Shown here piece after piece: positions 41,393-49,893 of a stretch of 51,330 nt of DNA; the first letter of the stretch is position 1; every line of letters starts with the position of its first letter. Made by a program: the position numbers and the translations under genes. The notes under the pieces are model-generated. The model did no database searches. It saw only the letters and a list, made by a program, of their open reading frames with translations, and was not told the DNA's origin. The DNA comes from Kiritimatiellales bacterium (GTDB lineage: Bacteria; Verrucomicrobiota; Kiritimatiellia; Kiritimatiellales; Tichowtungiaceae), in NCBI GenBank assembly GCA_041656295.1, contig JBBADV010000018.1, positions 1 to 51,330 on the forward strand, written 5' to 3'.

Positions 41393-42637
41393 ATGTCAGA
41401 AAAAGTTGTTTATACATTAGGATGCGGCGACCGGTTCGGTCATCAGGGCAAAGCGCAGCTGGCCGCTTATATTGAGGCGGGGAAAAAAGGCGTACAGGTT
41501 TTTCCGGTGTGGAATAAATCCAACCGGGAACACAAAACAGTGCATACAGAACCGGCATCGCTGCGCGTTGAAGCGGATGCCGCAGTGCAAGCATTGAATT
41601 GGCATGCGCCGTATTTTGTGGATGCAGATCATATTTCGCTGGCGAATGTTGACGGCTTTATTGACGCGTCCGATTTTTTCACGCTCGACGTAGCAGGAGA
41701 AATCGGAAAACCGGCGGCGCAAAATGATATTGATTCATTTGTTGCCGCAATGCAGAAATTTTCCGGCGCTATCGAGCTGCCGGGATTGAATGAAAAACTC
41801 TCGGTGACGTCGGATGAGCTTCGCCGCATTGCCGAACACTATTTGCATGCCGTGCAGGAAGCCGGACGGATTTACCGGCACATTGCAGCGAAAAAATCCG
41901 GCGCGTTTGCCGTTGAAGTTTCGATGGACGAAACGGACGCGCCGCAAACACCGCTGGAAATGCTGTTTATTCTGGCGATGATTGCGCAGGAAAAAATCCC
42001 GGTGGACACCATCGCGCCGAAATTCAGCGGACGGTTTAATAAAGGCGTCGATTATGCCGGTGATGTGGCGCAGTTCGAAAAAGAGTTTGAACAGGATGTG
42101 GCGGTACTGCGGTTTGCGGCGGAGCAGTTCGGCTTGAAAAACACGCTGCGGTTGAGCGTTCATTCCGGCAGCGACAAATTTGCCATTTATCCGGCGATGA
42201 ACCGCATCATAAAAAAATATAATGCCGGACTGCATGTAAAAACCGCCGGCACCACCTGGCTCGAAGAAGTCATTGGACTCGCCGAGGCCGACGGCGACGG
42301 ATTGGACGTAGCGAAAAAAATCTATGCGAATGCGCTTGGCCGTTACGATGAACTCGCCGCACCGTATGCCACCGTGATTGATATTGATCCGGCAAAACTT
42401 CCGCCGGTTGAAACTGTGAACAGCTGGAGCAGCGGACAGTTCGTGAATGCACTGCGGCATGAACAAAACTGTTCGGAATATAATCCAAGTTTGCGGCAGT
42501 TAATCCACGTTGCCTATAAAGTTGCTTATGAACTCGGCGATGAATTTTTTAGCGCGCTCGAAAAACACGCAGATATTGTCAACCGCAACGTAACACATAA
42601 TCTGTTGAACCGCCATCTTCTGCCTGTATTCGGTTAA
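41393..42637 (+). CDS. uxaE: Tagaturonate epimerase UxaE
   Basis: The UxaE family interconverts D-tagaturonate and D-fructuronate, letting galacturonate enter the glucuronate branch without the altronate enzymes. The 414-residue protein begins 'YTLGCGDRFGHQGKAQLAAY' and contains 'WHAPYFVDADHISLANVDGF', 'EVSMDETDAPQTP' and 'SVHSGSDKFAIYP', features I associate with this family. ATG 41393 is preferred to ATG 41387 because of spacing from 'acggag'. It lies 213 bases after uxaC, downstream in the same direction. Confidence 0.85.
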   Translation: MSEKVVYTLGCGDRFGHQGKAQLAAYIEAGKKGVQVFPVWNKSNREHKTVHTEPASLRVEADAAVQALNWHAPYFVDADHISLANVDGFIDASDFFTLDVAGEIGKPAAQNDIDSFVAAMQKFSGAIELPGLNEKLSVTSDELRRIAEHYLHAVQEAGRIYRHIAAKKSGAFAVEVSMDETDAPQTPLEMLFILAMIAQEKIPVDTIAPKFSGRFNKGVDYAGDVAQFEKEFEQDVAVLRFAAEQFGLKNTLRLSVHSGSDKFAIYPAMNRIIKKYNAGLHVKTAGTTWLEEVIGLAEADGDGLDVAKKIYANALGRYDELAAPYATVIDIDPAKLPPVETVNSWSSGQFVNALRHEQNCSEYNPSLRQLIHVAYKVAYELGDEFFSALEKHADIVNRNVTHNLLNRHLLPVFG

Positions 42638-42729
42638 AAAACACACACAAGCAGGCATAAAACGAGAGTCAAACAAAGACACGGCCGGTGTTTATATCCC
42701 GAGGTACGGTCAAAATATGATCCGCGAAT

Positions 42730-43608
42730 TCAATTTTTAAAATGTTCGAACGCCTTGCGTTCCAGTGGTTCACCGGCAAGGGTTAAAATTTCCGGTGCAG
42801 CGGTTACAGTTCCGATGCGATGGAATTTGTGTTCGAGTTCGTGGAGGCAATCAAAATCAAACCGATCGGCTTCGTCGCCGCGCACGGTGAAAAGCAGCTC
42901 AAAATCTTCACCGTCATAGAGCGCCTGTTCGAGTGTCCCGTTTAACGGAATTTGCGCCGGAATCAGATCTGCGCCGCTGCCGGAAGCTTTTAGAATATGA
43001 CGGATATCAGTGGCAAGTCCGTCGCTGATATCAATCATTGCGCGCGCATAACCGGACTGCCGGAGCCATTTGCCCTCTTTGACGCGCGGCGTAAATGTCA
43101 GATGTTTACCGGTATTCAGCGAATCGCCCAGTGCGCCGGTAACATAAATCGCATCGCCGGCGCGTGCGCCGGAACGGAACACGGCTTTATCTTTCGGCAC
43201 GCATCCGGCGCCGAAGACGTGCAGTTCAAGCGCCGGTCCCTGCGCGAGATCGCCGCCGGCGAGTTCAACGGAAAATTGCGCGCAAACATCATGTACGCCG
43301 GAATATATTTTTTTGAGCGTTTCGAAATTCTGTTCCGGCGGAGCCACCGCGTTGATGAGCAGATATTGCGGATCGGCACCCATCGCCGCAAAATCGCTGA
43401 ACACGCGCGCAGCGGCTTTCCAGCCGATCTGTTCCGGCGGCGCAGCGGCTGTAAAATGAATTCCGGCGATGAGCGGGTCGGAGGTTAACACCAAATCATA
43501 CGGCGCGCCGGCAAACGGCAGCACGGCGCAGTCATCGCCGGCGGCTTTCAGATTTGCAGTCAGTGCGGCAATTGCGTTATGCTCTCCAAGGTCTTTTAAT
43601 GTTTTCAT
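42730..43608 (-). CDS. thiL: Thiamine-monophosphate kinase
   Basis: Phosphorylates TMP to thiamine diphosphate. 292 residues from ATG 43608: 'LKDLGEHNAIAAL' start, 'GDDCAVLPF' (metal/ATP), 'SDPLIAGIHF', 'AARVFSDFAAMGADP', 'AGGDLAQGP', 'VTGALGDS' and 'MIDISDGLATDI', in ThiL order. An in-frame start at 43653 would add 15 atypical residues. There is no clear Shine-Dalgarno for either. No other thiamine gene is nearby. Confidence 0.92.
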   Translation of the reverse strand: MKTLKDLGEHNAIAALTANLKAAGDDCAVLPFAGAPYDLVLTSDPLIAGIHFTAAAPPEQIGWKAAARVFSDFAAMGADPQYLLINAVAPPEQNFETLKKIYSGVHDVCAQFSVELAGGDLAQGPALELHVFGAGCVPKDKAVFRSGARAGDAIYVTGALGDSLNTGKHLTFTPRVKEGKWLRQSGYARAMIDISDGLATDIRHILKASGSGADLIPAQIPLNGTLEQALYDGEDFELLFTVRGDEADRFDFDCLHELEHKFHRIGTVTAAPEILTLAGEPLERKAFEHFKN

Positions 43609-43695
43609 GCACCGATACAACCATTTAAACCCGCCGGCGTAAACCGCTTTCATTATCCGTGGGTGGATTTCATCCCCGGCATTTCTTCATTAGAT

Positions 43696-43725
43696 TTGCA
43701 GTGCACACGATGGTTGCATTATAGT
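43696..43725 (+). promoter_or_regulatory. Candidate promoter of the SDR gene
   Basis: TTGCAG (43696-43701), 18-base spacer, TATAGT (43720-43725), about 50 bases before the ATG at 43776. Confidence 0.45.
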
Positions 43726-43775
43726 TTTCCTGTTCTTTTAACGATATATGTAAATCATTCATTCAGGATTCGGAT

Positions 43776-44819
43776 ATGAATAAGAGGGTTTTAGTTACCG
43801 GCGGCGCGGGATTTCTCGGCATTAATCTGATTCGCCATCTGATACACCAGGGTGTCACCGATATCGTCTCGCTCGATTTTGCGGAGTTTGACTATCCGGA
43901 GCGCGACCGTGTGAACGTGATTACCGGCGACATCCGCGACAAAGCCGCAGTGAAAGCAGCGATGCAGGGCGTGCAATGGGTGATTCACACCGCCGCTGCA
44001 CTGCCGCTTTACACCAAAGAAGCAATTTTTTCGACGGATATTGAAGGCACGCAAAACCTGCTCGAAGAAGCATATCACCAGAATGTCGAACGCTTCGTGC
44101 ATATCTCATCGACAGCGGTTTACGGCATCCCCGACCATCATCCGCTGCGTGAAGATGATCAACTGATCGGCGTCGGACCGTACGGCATCGCCAAAATCGA
44201 AGCAGAAAAGGTCTGCCTTGAATATCGCGAAAAAGGTATGTGTATTCCGATTATCCGCCCGAAATCATTTATCGGCCCGGAACGTCTCGGTGTCTTTGCA
44301 TTATTCTACGACTGGGCAAAAGACGGCAAAAACTTCCCGATGATCGGCAGCGGCAAAAACCGGTATCAACTGCTCGATGTTGAAGATTTGTGCGCATCAG
44401 TTTATCTCTGCCTGATCAAGGACAAAGATACAGTCAACGATATTTTCAATGTGGGCGCCACCGATTTTACCACGATGAAAGAAGACTATCAGGCCGTGCT
44501 CGACCGCGCCGGTTTCGGGAAAAAGATCATCGGATTTCCAGCGAAACCGCTGATCTGGACGCTGCGCATTCTGGAATTTTTCAAACTGTCGCCGCTTTAT
44601 AAATGGGTTTATGAAACCGCATGCGAAGACTCGTTTGTTTCCACTGAAAAAATTGAAACGCAGCTGCAGTTTTTTCCGGAATATTCCAATCAGCAGGCGC
44701 TCGTGCGAAACTATGAGTGGTATCTTGCCAACCTGCACTCGTTCGAAAACAAAGGCGGCGTTTCACATCGCGTCCCGTGGAAACAGGGCATTCTTAAATT
44801 TTTTAAACTGTTTTTCTAA
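43776..44819 (+). CDS. NAD-dependent epimerase/dehydratase (extended SDR)
   Basis: A 347-residue sugar-nucleotide-type SDR. Cofactor motif 'VTGGAGFLGINLIRHL', 'VIHTAAALPLY', the catalytic Ser in 'HISSTAVYG' and the YxxxK in 'VGPYGIAKIEAEK' are all present. The C-terminus differs from classical UDP-sugar epimerases and ends in a hydrophobic-basic 'ILKFFKLFF', which may touch the membrane. The substrate is not evident; 3-beta-hydroxysteroid-dehydrogenase-like proteins share the pattern. Confidence 0.82.
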   Translation: MNKRVLVTGGAGFLGINLIRHLIHQGVTDIVSLDFAEFDYPERDRVNVITGDIRDKAAVKAAMQGVQWVIHTAAALPLYTKEAIFSTDIEGTQNLLEEAYHQNVERFVHISSTAVYGIPDHHPLREDDQLIGVGPYGIAKIEAEKVCLEYREKGMCIPIIRPKSFIGPERLGVFALFYDWAKDGKNFPMIGSGKNRYQLLDVEDLCASVYLCLIKDKDTVNDIFNVGATDFTTMKEDYQAVLDRAGFGKKIIGFPAKPLIWTLRILEFFKLSPLYKWVYETACEDSFVSTEKIETQLQFFPEYSNQQALVRNYEWYLANLHSFENKGGVSHRVPWKQGILKFFKLFF

Positions 44820-44831
44820 TTTTGCCGGCGG

Positions 44832-46295
44832 TTACAGATTTTCAATCCGGCGGATGATGGAGCGGATGATGGTTAGATACAGTTCATCTTTGAGGACGAG
44901 GTCTTCAATGCCGGCGTCGATGCTGGGATTGTCATTCACTTCGATGACATAAATTTTCCCGTCAATCTCTTTCAGGTCAACGCCGTACAGTCCGTCGCCC
45001 ATCAGGTTGGCGGCTTTCAGCGCGGTTTGCACCACTGCCGCCGGCGCGTCTTCCACCCGGAGTGTTTCAGTGTTGCCGAAACGGTTGCCGTTTGTGCCGG
45101 ACCAGTTGCAAATCTGCCAGTGGCCGCGCGCCATATAATATTTACAAACGTAAAGCGGCCGGCGGTCGAGAATGCCGACGCGCCAGTCAAACTCCGATTG
45201 CATGAATTCCTGCGCAATGATCAGGTCGGACTTTTCAAACAGCATTTCGAGCTTCTGACGGAATTCGATTTCGTCGTTGGCTTTGGTAACACCTTTTGAA
45301 AACGCGCTGTCAGGCTGTTTTAAAACGCACGGCAGCGTGACTCCCGGCAGTATCGGAATTTTTTTCAGACAGTCTTTTTGCAAGATGACGGTTTTGGGCG
45401 CCGGAACTTTGGCGAGCGCAAGCCGTTCAGCGAGATAGACTTTATTCGCGCAGCGCAGAATCGAAAATGGATCATCAATCACAGCCAGCCCTTCAGCAAA
45501 TGCTTTGCGCGAAAAACGGTAGGTGTGGTGATTCACCGCAGTGGTTTCACGAATGAACAGCGCATCAAATTCCGGCAGACGGTTGTAATCTTCTTTGGTG
45601 ATAAATTCAGTATAAACATTCAGTTCATCGGCGGCGTCCTGAAATTTTTTCAGCGCGCGTTTAGACGACGGCGCAGAGCTCCCTTCCTCCGGATTCACCA
45701 GAATCGCGAGATCGTATGCGTACTGCTGAATTTCAGTTTTGTGAAACCGTTTGCGCGAAAAATAACGCCGTGCAAATTCAGAAAGATGGGGCCGGTCGGT
45801 TTCCAATACACCGCCGAGCGACAGCGGTGCGAGCTGCTGAATCAACCATTTTTCGCTGCAGGCAAACGTCACCTTCAAAAGCGGGGATTCAAACAGATTA
45901 TACAACGCACGGCCGATATAACGGTATTCCGGTTGTACCGTCTGCCCGAAATACACATACAATGTGAATTCCTTTGCCGGTACTTTTGCCAGCGTTTTCT
46001 GGATCAGTTCATCGATATCTTCAGCGATGGTCCGCACAATGGTTTGCGACTTAAAATCCTGCATTGTCGTCACGCTTGGAATCGCGCGATGGTCGCGTGC
46101 CGCCGCCAGCAACGAAACATAATAGCCGACGGACTGATAACGGTATGACCGGCATAAATTAAAAACACGGGCGTTTTTCATCGTTGCATAGCGCGTATCC
46201 GTCAAATACGCCTTCGCAGAGACAATCTCAACTTCCTCAATATCAAATTGCCAGTGCGCCGGGTTGTTCAGAATAATCAAATTATGCACGGCCAT
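44832..46295 (-). CDS. RimK-like ATP-grasp ligase with RLAN N-terminal domain
   Basis: A 487-residue protein. Residues 1 to about 200 match the RimK-like ATP-grasp N-terminal (RLAN) type domain ('VEIVSAKAYLTD', 'YRYQSVGYYVSLLAAARDH'). The C-terminal half is an ATP-grasp fold: 'LPCVLKQPDSAFSKGV' (nucleotide lysine loop), 'LIIAQEFMQSEFDWRVGIL', and 'GLYGVDLKEIDGKIYVIEVNDNPSID' with the metal-binding E.N. It probably joins an amino acid or peptide to a carboxylate. It overlaps the upstream GNAT gene by 14 bases, a known association for this ligase type. Confidence 0.82.
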   Translation of the reverse strand: MAVHNLIILNNPAHWQFDIEEVEIVSAKAYLTDTRYATMKNARVFNLCRSYRYQSVGYYVSLLAAARDHRAIPSVTTMQDFKSQTIVRTIAEDIDELIQKTLAKVPAKEFTLYVYFGQTVQPEYRYIGRALYNLFESPLLKVTFACSEKWLIQQLAPLSLGGVLETDRPHLSEFARRYFSRKRFHKTEIQQYAYDLAILVNPEEGSSAPSSKRALKKFQDAADELNVYTEFITKEDYNRLPEFDALFIRETTAVNHHTYRFSRKAFAEGLAVIDDPFSILRCANKVYLAERLALAKVPAPKTVILQKDCLKKIPILPGVTLPCVLKQPDSAFSKGVTKANDEIEFRQKLEMLFEKSDLIIAQEFMQSEFDWRVGILDRRPLYVCKYYMARGHWQICNWSGTNGNRFGNTETLRVEDAPAAVVQTALKAANLMGDGLYGVDLKEIDGKIYVIEVNDNPSIDAGIEDLVLKDELYLTIIRSIIRRIENL

Positions 46296-46779
46296 ATACC
46301 AGCTCTCTTTCCGGCGCGGTTTCCAGTGTCAAGCGCATGCGCACCGCAGCGCGTCCTGGCGCATAATAATCTTTTAAAACGCAACCGGTTTCGAAGCCGA
46401 ACGACTCATACCAGCGGATCAGCCGCCGGTTGCGCCGGTCGGCTTCCAGGCTGACGGCGTTCCGGTTGCGCCGGCGCGCAACGGTAATTGCACGGTGAAT
46501 TAATTTTTTTCCAATTCCGCTGCCGCGAAACGCCGGCAGAACAGCGATTGAATAGATGCGAACGGTGCGCATGTGAATGTGCAATGTCATCGCACCGGCA
46601 ATCTGCCGCACGCCGCCGGTTTTTGTCACGGCAATCAGAACCTCCTGCGCCGGACTGTGCAGACTGTGTTGTAATGCGCGCCGCGAACTGCGCCGGGATG
46701 CTGTAAAACAGCGGTTTTCAACGGATTCAAGTGCCGGCAGATCTGCCGGCACTGCGGAACGGATTGTCAGAGTGTCCAT
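46282..46779 (-). CDS. GNAT-family N-acetyltransferase, partner of the ATP-grasp ligase
   Basis: A 165-residue acyl-CoA transferase fold. 'LTIRSAVPADLPALESVENRCF' is the usual N-terminus; 'IYSIAVLPAFRGSGIGKKLIHRAI' is motif A with the CoA pyrophosphate loop (RxxGxG), and 'LEADRRNRRLIRWYESFGFE' is motif B. Translational overlap with the RLAN/ATP-grasp gene suggests a two-step modification of the same small molecule or peptide. The substrate is unknown. Confidence 0.82.
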   Translation of the reverse strand: MDTLTIRSAVPADLPALESVENRCFTASRRSSRRALQHSLHSPAQEVLIAVTKTGGVRQIAGAMTLHIHMRTVRIYSIAVLPAFRGSGIGKKLIHRAITVARRRNRNAVSLEADRRNRRLIRWYESFGFETGCVLKDYYAPGRAAVRMRLTLETAPERELVYGRA

Positions 46780-46962
46780 GCGCCTTTCATAAATTTTTGA
46801 ACGCTACTACTCCTTTGCCGGAGCGCTGGCAACAGGAATCTTTATGCCGGCATAAAAAAGTTGTTTTGCTGACGAATGGAGATCAATCAATCGTGTTTTC
46901 CGGACAAAGCCGGCGTAAGATTTTTCTATCTGTATGTTATCGATATCTGCTAACGTGGCGGT

Positions 46963-48555
46963 ATGAGTACACTGCGCGTTTTGATGGTCGCTGCCGAAAA
47001 TGACGGCATTGCCAACTGCAAAGTCGGCGGGATTGCCGATGTGATCCGCGACATTCCGGCGGCGCTCACGAAGGAAGGCTGCTGCGTTTCAGTGGTTACA
47101 CCCTCGTACGGTTATTTGCATGAAGCCGCCGGCGCGGTAAAAATGGCAGATATCCGTTTCTATTTTGCCGGTCAATTTGAAACCGCGACGCTGTATCGTG
47201 TCCGCCCGAAAAGTGACGCGTTCAATCAGTCCGGGCATTTCGTTATCGACCATCCCGGATTTCTGCACCGGAACTCTGCCGGACAGCCGGTGATCTACAG
47301 CGATGATCCGCCCTCACGCCCGTTCTGTACCGATGCAACCAAATTTGCCCGCTTCTGCACCGCCGCCGCAACGGCAGTGAATGAAACCCTTTGCGGCGAG
47401 TTGAATATTCTGCATCTGCACGACTGGCACGCCGCATTTCTGCTGATCCTGAGGAAATACAGCTCAGAATTTGCTGCGCTGCAAAACCTGCGCACCGTCT
47501 ACACCATTCATAATCTTGCGCTGCAGGGCATCCGTCCGGTTGCCGGCGATCTGTCGTCGCTCCGGCACTGGTTTCCTGGTCTGTTTCCCGGCGATAGAAT
47601 TCCGGCGGAGCTGCTCGACCCGCGCTGGACCGACTGCATCAATCCCATGGCCATTGGAATCCGGCTGGCTGACGCCGTGCACGCCGTTTCGCCGACTTAT
47701 GCCGAAGAAATTCTGCGCCCGGGCAATCCGCCGCAGTTTTCCGGCGGTGAAGGACTCGAAAAAGAGCTGCAGCATGCCGCCGGCGCCGGAAAACTATTCG
47801 GCATTCTGAACGGCTGCGATTATCCGCCGGAACACAAAACCGGTAAACTGAAGGCCGGCAGGCTTTTTGAACTGCTGAAACGTGAAACCGCACACATTGC
47901 CGCGCAGCGGGGCGCCGTGAACCTTGCCGATGTTACGGCGCTGCAAACGCTTGAAAAAATTATTACCGCCAAGAAAAAACCGGCATTCATCGCCACCGGC
48001 ATCAGTCGTGCAGTGGATCAAAAAATGCTGCTGCTGAAAGCGCGCGGCACCGACGGGAAAACCGGGCTCGAAAAAATTCTCAGCGCGATCGGAAGCTCCG
48101 GTGTGTATATTCTTATCGGCTCCGGCGATCAATCCATTGAAGCTTTTCTTGCCGAAACCGCCGCACTGAACAGTAATTTTATTTTTATCAACGGGTACGC
48201 CGCCAAAGCCGCCGAGGCACTCTACGCTTCCGGCGATCTGTTTATTATGCCGAGTTCCTTTGAGCCGTGCGGCATCGGGCAGATGCTTGCCATGCGCGCC
48301 GGACAACCCTGTCTCGTCCACCGCACCGGCGGACTGCGTGACACCGTTCAGCCCGGCATCACCGGTTTCAGTTTCAAAGGCGAAACACTTGTTGCACAGG
48401 TCGATGCCATGCAAACAGCATTCAGTGATGCCCTCGCTTTGCGCGCCGGAAACCCGGAGGAGTGGAACTCTGTTTGCACCGCCGCCGCCGCCGCGCGCTT
48501 CCTCTGGAGCGACAGCGCGAAGCAGTATATTGAAAAATTATATTCCAAAAGGTAG
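46963..48555 (+). CDS. glgA: Glycogen synthase
   Basis: GT5-type ADP-glucose glycogen/starch synthase, 530 residues. The substrate motif KxGGxxDV reads 'KVGGIADVI' near residue 21. Then come 'LHLHDWHAAFLLIL', 'VYTIHNLALQG', 'AVSPTYAEEIL', 'GILNGCDYP' and 'MPSSFEPCGIGQMLAMRAGQ' with the C-terminal catalytic Glu. Slightly longer than E. coli GlgA (477), with extra text around 280-330. The last codons AAA AGG TAG lie at the entry of hairpin element copy 3, which supplies the stop. No other glg gene is present. Confidence 0.93.
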   Translation: MSTLRVLMVAAENDGIANCKVGGIADVIRDIPAALTKEGCCVSVVTPSYGYLHEAAGAVKMADIRFYFAGQFETATLYRVRPKSDAFNQSGHFVIDHPGFLHRNSAGQPVIYSDDPPSRPFCTDATKFARFCTAAATAVNETLCGELNILHLHDWHAAFLLILRKYSSEFAALQNLRTVYTIHNLALQGIRPVAGDLSSLRHWFPGLFPGDRIPAELLDPRWTDCINPMAIGIRLADAVHAVSPTYAEEILRPGNPPQFSGGEGLEKELQHAAGAGKLFGILNGCDYPPEHKTGKLKAGRLFELLKRETAHIAAQRGAVNLADVTALQTLEKIITAKKKPAFIATGISRAVDQKMLLLKARGTDGKTGLEKILSAIGSSGVYILIGSGDQSIEAFLAETAALNSNFIFINGYAAKAAEALYASGDLFIMPSSFEPCGIGQMLAMRAGQPCLVHRTGGLRDTVQPGITGFSFKGETLVAQVDAMQTAFSDALALRAGNPEEWNSVCTAAAAARFLWSDSAKQYIEKLYSKR

Positions 48556-48614
48556 GGACGGCAGTCCCTTGCCGTCCGCATTTTTTCGGCGCTCAAAGGA
48601 CTGAGCGCCCTACC
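48551..48614 (+). repeat. GGTAGG two-armed hairpin element, copy 3, between convergent genes
   Basis: 64 bp: GGTAGG/CCTACC outer stem, arm 1 GGACGGCA-gtccct-TGCCGTCC, spacer 'gcattttttc', arm 2 GGCGCTCA-aaggac-TGAGCGCC. The TAG in the left stem is the glgA stop; the TAG in the right stem, read on the minus strand, is the stop of the MscS gene. Arm 1 followed by T6 could act as an intrinsic terminator for glgA. Confidence 0.85.
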
Positions 48615-49866
48615 TTTTCAATTCGCGCAAATCATTCCCCGATGGAACCTGGAATGTGCGCAATCCGAATTGCGGCAGCATGGCGAGCAGGTGATCAAAA
48701 ATATCCGCCTGTACACTTTCATGCACCACCCAGCGTGTGTCTTTGGTGAAGACATAAATCTCCACCGGAATTCCGTGCTCGGTCGGCTGCAGATGACGGA
48801 TCAGGAAAATCATCTCCTGATTAATTTCCGGATTGGCGCGCAGATATGCCGAACAATAGGCGCGGAATGTGCCGAGATTGGTCAACCGCCGGCCGTTGCC
48901 GAGGATCCCGCTGTCTTCGCCGATCGTTTCATGATCAGCGGCAATCTCCGCGAGCTTTGTTTTCAGGTAGGGGCGCAGCAGAAGGATTTTCTGCCAGCTC
49001 TTCAGCATCTCTTCGTCAGCAAAACGCACCGTTTGCATGTCGATATGCAGGGCGCGTTTAATGCGCCGCCCGCCGGATTCAAACATGCCGCGCCAGTTTT
49101 TAAACGACTCTGAAATCAGCGCATAGGTTGGAATTGTAGAAATCGTTTTATCCCAGTTCTGCACCTTCACCGTGGTAAGTGACACATCGATTACAAAACC
49201 GTCGGCGCCCTGCTGCGGCATCTCAATCCAGTCACCGAGCTTGATCATCTGGTTGGCTGAAATTTGAATGCCGGCGACAAAGCCGAGAATCGCATCTTTA
49301 AAAATCAGCATGGTTACGGCGGTCAGCGCTGTTAAACCGGAAAAGAAAAACACCGGCGACCGCCCGAGCAGGATAGAGAGCAGCAGAATGGCGCCGATCA
49401 CATAAATGGTCAGTCGCGCCGCCTGAATTAGTCCTTTCAGCGGCATGGTGCCGGCGCGCGTTTCGGCGAGGATCAACTGCGTTGCGGTGAGCAGCGCTGT
49501 AAGCAGGCCGATTAGAATGAGCAGGAGATAGGCCTGTAAGATGGCATCGAACCAGAGCGGAGTTTCAGTGCCGCCGGAAGAAACAAGCAGCGCGCCGAGC
49601 CATTGAATAATCGTCAGCGGCACAATGTGCGCAAGACGCGCAAAAAATCCGGATGCGACCAGCTGGTCATCCCACGTCACTTTTGTTTTCGCTGCAATTT
49701 TGACGGCGGTACGTACCACCGCTATCCGCACAATGGCATAAGCAATAAACGCGACAATCGCTACCGGAATCAGCATCAGTCCGTGCGCCGCATTTCCGGC
49801 GAGCTCTTCCGTTAATCCGCTGCGCATTAGCCAGTGAGTTGTTTGATTCAAAAGCTCTAAATACAT
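48610..49866 (-). CDS. YbdG-like mechanosensitive channel (MscS family)
   Basis: 418 residues, about the length of E. coli YbdG (MscM). Five hydrophobic segments come before the MscS-type pore helix and beta domain: 'FFFSGLTALTAVTMLIFKDA', 'LGFVAGIQISANQMIKLGDW', 'DVSLTTVKVQNWDKTISTIP', then 'ESFKNWRGMFESGGRRIKRA', characteristic of the YbdG group. The C-terminal cytoplasmic domain is complete. It ends AAA AGG TAG inside hairpin element copy 3, convergent with glgA. Confidence 0.88.
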   Translation of the reverse strand: MYLELLNQTTHWLMRSGLTEELAGNAAHGLMLIPVAIVAFIAYAIVRIAVVRTAVKIAAKTKVTWDDQLVASGFFARLAHIVPLTIIQWLGALLVSSGGTETPLWFDAILQAYLLLILIGLLTALLTATQLILAETRAGTMPLKGLIQAARLTIYVIGAILLLSILLGRSPVFFFSGLTALTAVTMLIFKDAILGFVAGIQISANQMIKLGDWIEMPQQGADGFVIDVSLTTVKVQNWDKTISTIPTYALISESFKNWRGMFESGGRRIKRALHIDMQTVRFADEEMLKSWQKILLLRPYLKTKLAEIAADHETIGEDSGILGNGRRLTNLGTFRAYCSAYLRANPEINQEMIFLIRHLQPTEHGIPVEIYVFTKDTRWVVHESVQADIFDHLLAMLPQFGLRTFQVPSGNDLRELKR

Positions 49867-49893
49867 TTTTGATTCCCGATCGCCGATTTACAA

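Noticed and set aside
41735..42466. 243-codon open frame opposite uxaE
   Set aside because: Antisense to a recognised enzyme, His/Phe/Arg-rich with no motif.
45378..46148. 256-codon open frame opposite the ATP-grasp gene
   Set aside because: The opposite strand carries clear ATP-grasp motifs; this frame is a shadow.
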